A program made the position numbers and the translations under genes. From a virus, in IMG/VR virus record IMGVR_UViG_3300035703_000255, positions 1 to 35,066 of that record: a DNA stretch of 35,066 nt; one strand, written 5' to 3'. The notes below the pieces were generated by a model. That model was not told the DNA's origin and searched no databases. It worked only from the letters and a program-made list of their open reading frames with translations. This document shows, one piece after another, positions 31,553 through 35,066 of the stretch. Position 1 is the stretch's first letter. Each line of letters opens with the position of its first letter.

Positions 31553-31708
31553 ATGGCTGACCAGAAGCCCCAGGAGCAGGTCCAGGAGGATTACGGCGAC
31601 CTGATGGAACGGTTGCAGATGCGCGTTGCCGCCAACCGGATGGCTGCCACCAAGCGCTCTGAGCGTCAGAGCCTGACGAAACGACTGAGCAGGAGTTCGG
31701 AAACCTAA
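31553..31708 (+). CDS. Small helical protein before the scaffold gene
   Basis: 51 residues from ATG 31553, two bases after the previous stop. Highly charged and helical (QEQVQEDYGDLMERLQMR, NRMAATKRSERQSLTKRL). Its last codons are GAA ACC TAA, formed by the recurrent element at 31699, the same Glu-Thr-stop arrangement as at 5687. Too small to classify. Confidence 0.55.
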   Translation: MADQKPQEQVQEDYGDLMERLQMRVAANRMAATKRSERQSLTKRLSRSSET

Positions 31709-31712
31709 GCCG
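31699..31712 (+). promoter_or_regulatory. Recurrent start-associated element, copy 18
   Basis: GGAAACCTAAGCCG, 21 bases before ATG 31720 (scaffold). It contains the TAA of the preceding small gene. Confidence 0.65.
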
Positions 31713-31719
31713 CAGTCTC

Positions 31720-32586
31720 ATGGCGGGGGTGAGCCCCGACCAGTTCATGCAAAAGCGCTTTGAGCGTTTCCCGGAGCTCGATGCTTCGGTGATGGGTCAG
31801 CAGCAGATGGCCAGTGATGGCCTGGATGAAACCAGTTCCGGTGGCGGTGGCAGCAGCGCTGGCGGATCGAGCGGAGCTTCAGGCTCTGCAGATTCCGGCC
31901 AGGACGAGGCAGGCCTTAGTGATGTTGAGAAGCTGAAGCGTGCGCTTGAAAACGAGCGCCGGATCAGCGCCGAATACGAGAAGGCCAAGAAAGCGGCCGA
32001 ACGCCGCTACGAAGCGGTGAAGGACCTCGACCCTGAGACCTACAAGAAGGCCCAGGAGCGTGCAGCTGAGGCCGAGCGCCTCGCGGCTGAAGCTCAGGCC
32101 CGTGAAACCGAAAAGCTGCGCGAGACCGAGCAGAAGTACAGCAACAAGCTGCAGGAAGCCCTGGCCGAGCGTGAGCGCGCCATCCGTGATCTGGAGACCA
32201 CCCGCCAGCGCTACGCGCTGGAAAAGGTGTTCCTGGCGAACGATGGCCTAGCGGTTGTGGGCGAAGACGGCGTGAGCGCCTTCGACATGTTCTGGGATCG
32301 CCTGGGCGGCCGGTTCAAGATCGATCCCACCGACGGCACGCTTGGTGTTGTCGATTCCAATGGTGACTGGGAGCTCGACGGCGAATCCGGCAAGCGCCTC
32401 AGGCCCGCCGACTTCATCTCTAAGCAACGCGATCACCAGCTCTACTCCTTCTTGTTCAAGCCGAAGTACGGCAGCGGCAGCGGCATGGCGCCTGGCCGCG
32501 ACGTGCGCACGGCCCACGGCCAAGACCTAGCCAAGATGAGCACGCAGGAGAAGTTCGCTTTGGCCTATGGCCAGAAGCAGCGGTAA
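31720..32586 (+). CDS. Capsid scaffolding protein
   Basis: 288 residues. A Gly/Ser-rich segment (SGGGGSSAGGSSGASGS, about residues 42-60) is followed by a long charged coiled coil (about 65-175: EKLKRALENERRISAEYEK type heptads, Ala/Glu/Lys-rich). Then comes a compact C-terminal domain (SAFDMFWDRLGGRFKIDP, LRPADFISKQRDHQLYSF) ending in a basic tail. This coiled-coil-plus-C-terminal-domain plan is that of scaffolds that guide capsid assembly; it immediately precedes the capsid gene. Confidence 0.82.
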   Translation: MAGVSPDQFMQKRFERFPELDASVMGQQQMASDGLDETSSGGGGSSAGGSSGASGSADSGQDEAGLSDVEKLKRALENERRISAEYEKAKKAAERRYEAVKDLDPETYKKAQERAAEAERLAAEAQARETEKLRETEQKYSNKLQEALAERERAIRDLETTRQRYALEKVFLANDGLAVVGEDGVSAFDMFWDRLGGRFKIDPTDGTLGVVDSNGDWELDGESGKRLRPADFISKQRDHQLYSFLFKPKYGSGSGMAPGRDVRTAHGQDLAKMSTQEKFALAYGQKQR

Positions 32587-32615
32587 ACCAAGGCGTGGAG
32601 AACCAAGGGACCCAT

Positions 32616-32640
32616 GCCCCCGCAAGGGGGCTTTTCTTTT
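32616..32640 (+). terminator. Rho-independent terminator before the capsid unit
   Basis: GCCCCC (32616-32621), GCAA loop, GGGGGC (32626-32631), followed by TTTTCTTTT. Textbook structure 30 bases after the scaffold stop. Confidence 0.88.
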
Positions 32641-32654
32641 GCCGTCAAGCGGTT

Positions 32655-32668
32655 GGAAAGCTGTTGCA
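32655..32668 (+). promoter_or_regulatory. Recurrent start-associated element, copy 19
   Basis: GGAAAGCTGTTGCA, just downstream of the terminator and exactly 28 bases before ATG 32683, which opens a 40-codon ORF. It is the only copy located in a clear intergenic region after a terminator. Confidence 0.65.
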
Positions 32669-32682
32669 GGCGATGAGGCGTG

Positions 32683-32805
32683 ATGCCGATCTGCTCAATC
32701 TGTCTCGCTTGCCGTGATGGCGGCGTGACGCCCGGCGTGAAGCCAGAACCAAACAGCAACCCCCAACTCAACACGGAGAACCCAAATGGGCCTCACCCTG
32801 CTTGA
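32683..32805 (+). CDS. Short Cys-containing ORF overlapping the capsid start
   Basis: 40 residues: MPICSICLACRDGG, then a Pro/Asn-rich tail ending NGPHPA. CxxCxxC occurs at positions 4-10. Its last 20 bases overlap the capsid gene start (32786) in another frame, so its translation could couple to capsid translation. It stands out because its ATG is exactly 28 bases from the recurrent element. It may be a leader peptide. Coding potential is unproven. Confidence 0.4.
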   Translation: MPICSICLACRDGGVTPGVKPEPNSNPQLNTENPNGPHPA

Positions 32806-33709
32806 GGCGGCGAAAGGGGTCCAGGATCCCCTGACTTCCGCCGTCATCGCTGAGCTCACTGAAGGTGAGCTGATGCGGACCGTCCCTTTCCAGAACGTGC
32901 CTGGTAGCGGCGTCTTCTACTCCCGTGAAGGCGAACTGCCTGCCGTCGGCTTCCGTGGCTTCAACGAGGGCAACCCCGATGGCTACGGCGTTCTGAACCC
33001 TCAGTCCGAAGGTCTGCGGATCTTCGGCGGTGATCTGGATGTGGATCTGGCTCAGATCGACATGTACGGGGAGCAGACCCGTGGCATCCAGACCCAGATG
33101 AAGGTGCGTGCCATGCGCATGACCTTCGAGGACAAGTTCATCAATGGCGACTCTGAGACCAACCCTCGCGAGATGGATGGCCTCAAGACCCGTATTGGTG
33201 AGGGCTCCAGCCAGTACATCGACAACGACGGTGGCCCCCTGTCCCTGGCCGCTCTCGATCAGCTGATCGACGAGGTCGATTCCGGTGGTGCTCCTAAGTA
33301 CCTGATCATGCCCAAGGCCCTGCGCCGCCGCCTGTCTCAGGCTGCCCGCACCCAGGACCTGTCTGGCTGCCTGCTGCAAGACCGGAACGAAATGGGCAAG
33401 ATCGTCACCCGCTACGGCGACGTGGAGATCCTGATCACCGACAAGAACTCGCTGAACCAGGACATCCAGGGCTTCAACGAGCCCGGCAACACCACCAGCA
33501 TCTACTGCGTGGCGTTCGGCGACATGCTGACCACCGGCATTCAAGGCCAGCACTCTGGCCAGTACGGCATCAGCGTCCGTGACCTGGGTGAGGCCCCTGA
33601 TAAGCCGGCCATGCGCACCCGCATGGATTGGTACATCGGCATGGCGATCTACAACGGCCGCTCCGTTGCTCGCCTGGCTGGCGTCACCAACGCCACCGTG
33701 GTGGCCTGA
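32786..33709 (+). CDS. Major capsid protein (HK97-fold)
   Basis: 307 residues. GGAG at 32775-32778 lies seven bases before ATG 32786. The protein follows the plan of short HK97-fold capsids: an N-terminal helix (SAVIAELTEGELMRTVPFQN), a beta strand with GSGVFYSREGELPAVGFRG, a long spine-helix region (QTRGIQTQMKVRAMRMTF), and a P-domain (LSLAALDQLIDEVDSGGAPK, LIMPKALRRRLSQAARTQ). The closing block has the expected VRDLGEAPDKPAMRTRMDWY and TNATVVA. No separate protease-dependent delta domain is evident. It lies about 28 kb downstream of the portal gene, not beside it. Confidence 0.88.
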   Translation: MGLTLLEAAKGVQDPLTSAVIAELTEGELMRTVPFQNVPGSGVFYSREGELPAVGFRGFNEGNPDGYGVLNPQSEGLRIFGGDLDVDLAQIDMYGEQTRGIQTQMKVRAMRMTFEDKFINGDSETNPREMDGLKTRIGEGSSQYIDNDGGPLSLAALDQLIDEVDSGGAPKYLIMPKALRRRLSQAARTQDLSGCLLQDRNEMGKIVTRYGDVEILITDKNSLNQDIQGFNEPGNTTSIYCVAFGDMLTTGIQGQHSGQYGISVRDLGEAPDKPAMRTRMDWYIGMAIYNGRSVARLAGVTNATVVA

Positions 33710-33725
33710 TCAACCCTGACTCTTT

Positions 33726-33731
33726 AGGAGG
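33726..33731 (+). promoter_or_regulatory. Strong Shine-Dalgarno
   Basis: AGGAGG eight bases before ATG 33740, the optimal anti-16S match. It fits high expression of the following virion protein; few genes in the window have one this good. Confidence 0.8.
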
Positions 33732-33739
33732 ACCCTTAC

Positions 33740-34198
33740 ATGTCTCGCTCTTTCGGGCTTGACCGGCGGGCCTACCACCTCGATGCCGAATCGGTGTTGG
33801 TGGGCTACGTCGGAGCCAACGGCTACAGCCGTGCTGCTGAAACTCGCACGGGTACCGCTCGTGTGCTGACCACTCAGCTGAACCACCAGAACCTGTTCAA
33901 GCTGGTTGTGGTGGGCCAGGACGCCGCTGCTGCCGGCCAGTACACCATCCAGGTGGCCCATGTGCCCGCTGGTGGTGCTCTGGCTGACGCCAGCACCTAC
34001 GCCTCGATCGCAACGGTGACCCTTAACGGCAAGGGCACCACCGAGATCGGCCTGTCCGGCAAACAGATCGAAGCTGCCATCAAGGCGGCTGACGCTGGTG
34101 TGACCGGTGAGGTTCGTGGTGTGGCCGTTAAGGCTGTCGCCGGTACCGGTGACGACGAGCCTGCTGGCACCGCCACCATCTACTTCCAGCCTGCTTGA
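33740..34198 (+). CDS. Capsid decoration protein candidate
   Basis: 152 residues, 30 bases after the capsid stop with an AGGAGG site. Beta-rich, Ala/Val/Gly/Thr-rich and soluble-looking (HQNLFKLVVVGQDAAAAGQY, YASIATVTLNGKGTTEIGL), with one helix (KQIEAAIKAADAGVTGEV). Size, strong translation signal and place after the capsid fit a decoration or head-accessory protein, although it could be another abundant virion protein. A strong terminator follows. Confidence 0.55.
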   Translation: MSRSFGLDRRAYHLDAESVLVGYVGANGYSRAAETRTGTARVLTTQLNHQNLFKLVVVGQDAAAAGQYTIQVAHVPAGGALADASTYASIATVTLNGKGTTEIGLSGKQIEAAIKAADAGVTGEVRGVAVKAVAGTGDDEPAGTATIYFQPA

Positions 34199-34216
34199 AC
34201 CTGGCTGGCAACCATC

Positions 34217-34241
34217 GGGGCCCTGCGGGGCCCCTTTCTTT
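34217..34241 (+). terminator. Rho-independent terminator after the capsid unit
   Basis: GGGGCCC (34217-34223), TGCG loop, GGGCCCC (34228-34234), then TTTCTTT. With the terminator at 32616 it isolates capsid and its neighbour as one transcription unit. Confidence 0.85.
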
Positions 34242-34257
34242 GTAGGAACCCAGAACG

Positions 34258-34491
34258 ATGGCAAAGCCAATCGGCATCACCCTCGGCATCGTCGGCTCCA
34301 AGGCGCCCCTGCCTCCTGAAGCTGTGCTTGAGCATGCCAAGCCTCTCCAGGTGGAAATCACAGAGCTGCCGTCTGAACCGGTCAAGCCCAAGCGCGGGAA
34401 GAAGGTTCAGGTGCCACAGCCCACTGAAGCGGTTGAGCCGACCAGCGCCCCGGTGATCGAGCTGACCCTGCCGCCTGAGGAGGAGAGCTGA
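34258..34491 (+). CDS. Small Pro/Lys-rich protein, unknown
   Basis: 77 residues. Starts MAKPIGITLGIVGSKAPLPP and continues with many Pro, Lys, Glu and Val (PVKPKRGKKVQVPQPTEAVE), likely disordered or extended. AGGAACC lies upstream. No recognised family. It is followed by the recurrent element and the next gene. Confidence 0.55.
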   Translation: MAKPIGITLGIVGSKAPLPPEAVLEHAKPLQVEITELPSEPVKPKRGKKVQVPQPTEAVEPTSAPVIELTLPPEEES

Positions 34492-34493
34492 GC

Positions 34494-34507
34494 GGAAAGC
34501 TGGCCTA
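34494..34507 (+). promoter_or_regulatory. Recurrent start-associated element, copy 20
   Basis: GGAAAGCTGGCCTA, 27 bases before ATG 34521. Confidence 0.7.
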
Positions 34508-34520
34508 GAGGGCTGGTGAG

Positions 34521-34922
34521 ATGGATCTGCCGCTGCGCTACGACATCACGATCCCTCAGCGGGCCACGTTCCGCGAGCGGATCCAGCTGCCGATCGACTG
34601 CACCGACCGTGAAGTAGTTGCTGAGGTGTGGAAGGTCCGAAACGGCAAGCGGCAGACCAAGCTGTTGACCTTTGCGGTGGAGTGGATCAACCGCGCCGTG
34701 CCGATCACGGTGACGCAGGACGGCGAAACGAGCGAGGTGGTCTACGGGGACTTTTATCTGGTGGGCAGCTGGCAGGACACAGCTGCGCTGGAGGAGCCAG
34801 CCCAGTGGGATCTGCTGCTGATTGAAGGACCGTCGCTGCCAAGGGCTGGAGAGCGGAACTACTGGCTGGAGGGCCTTGCCAGCATCAACCAGGGCCTGAG
34901 CACAGCCGCTGTGGAGGCCTGA
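34521..34922 (+). CDS. Phage tail/fibre-associated protein (IxQGATF-like class)
   Basis: 133 residues. The sequence DITIPQRATFRERIQLPIDC, then AEVWKVRNGK, TKLLTFAVEW, ALEEPAQWDLLLI and YWLEG follow the arrangement of a widespread family of about 120-130 residues that sits just before collagen-repeat fibre genes in tailed phages. Beta-sandwich character. Its stop overlaps the next ATG (TGATG). Confidence 0.65.
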   Translation: MDLPLRYDITIPQRATFRERIQLPIDCTDREVVAEVWKVRNGKRQTKLLTFAVEWINRAVPITVTQDGETSEVVYGDFYLVGSWQDTAALEEPAQWDLLLIEGPSLPRAGERNYWLEGLASINQGLSTAAVEA

Positions 34923-35066
34923 TGGATCAAGTCCACGTGATCAGAGAAGGGGAAGCGCGGCTGGTTCAGATTGTCGAGGAAGCCCAGGCACGCATGGTGC
35001 GGGTGATCAGCGAGGGGCCACCAGGTCCGGCTGGGGAATCAGCAAAGTCCTATGTCCACCAGCAGG
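34922..35066 (+). CDS. Collagen-like tail fibre protein (3' partial)
   Basis: Starts at ATG 34922, overlapping the previous stop. Only 48 residues are visible: a charged helix (MDQVHVIREGEARLVQIVEE), then RVISEGPPGPAGESAKSY with a GPPGPAG collagen-type repeat. This start is typical of tail fibre or host-specificity genes; the remainder lies outside the window. Confidence 0.65.
   Translation, partial: MDQVHVIREGEARLVQIVEEAQARMVRVISEGPPGPAGESAKSYVHQQ

Noticed and set aside
1-35066. tRNA genes, CRISPR arrays, insertion sequences or attachment sites
   Set aside because: None were recognised by eye; no transposase or integrase-like gene, no regular spacer-repeat pattern and no cloverleaf candidate stood out.

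Overview
The window is a continuous stretch of a tailed-phage (or prophage) structural region from a high-G+C host. Every recognisable gene is a virion or packaging gene: large terminase, portal, MuF-type head protein, neck/connector genes, a frameshifted tail-assembly chaperone pair, tail tube, a 1784-residue tape measure, baseplate and fibre genes, then scaffold and capsid. The long tape measure, a G/GT-type -1 frameshift and the absence of sheath or contractile genes indicate a long non-contractile (siphovirus-like) tail. No host gene, integrase, lysis gene, tRNA or CRISPR array was seen. The host cannot be named from the sequence; a high-GC picocyanobacterium is only a guess.

Layout: 1-1374 large terminase (5' end outside the window); 1415-2445 a small ORF and a sigma-70-like factor; 2460-5149 portal and MuF protein; 5233-5696 two small genes; 5716-12174 an array of ten short genes sharing an N-terminal tag (consensus MAGNGSRxGSxRSxGG) on unrelated bodies, interleaved with four untagged genes of connector type and one small Lys/Gly protein; 12225-13426 tail chaperones G and GT; 13693-20644 tail tube, tail terminator candidate and tape measure, with two short antisense genes; 20649-31708 distal tail, hub, fibre and tip genes including a tandem triplication; 31720-34198 scaffold, capsid and a probable decoration protein; 34258-35066 small genes leading into a collagen-like fibre gene cut by the window end.

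The most unusual system is the tagged array together with a recurring 14-base element, GGAAA[C/G/T]CT[G/A][A/G]GGCA. I find about 20 copies, mostly starting 27-31 bases (usually 28) upstream of a start codon. The element precedes all ten tagged genes and also precedes structural genes that are not translationally coupled to an upstream gene. One copy faces the opposite way in front of an antisense gene, and one copy points to a 40-codon ORF overlapping the capsid start. Two tagged genes carry enzyme-like bodies (an HExxH metallopeptidase and a JAMM-like HxHP...SxxD domain). This suggests a set of interchangeable cargo proteins bearing a common targeting tag, expressed through a common phage-specific start signal. 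The tag could direct packaging into the virion and delivery with the DNA. That role is inference; the shared tag and the shared element are directly visible.
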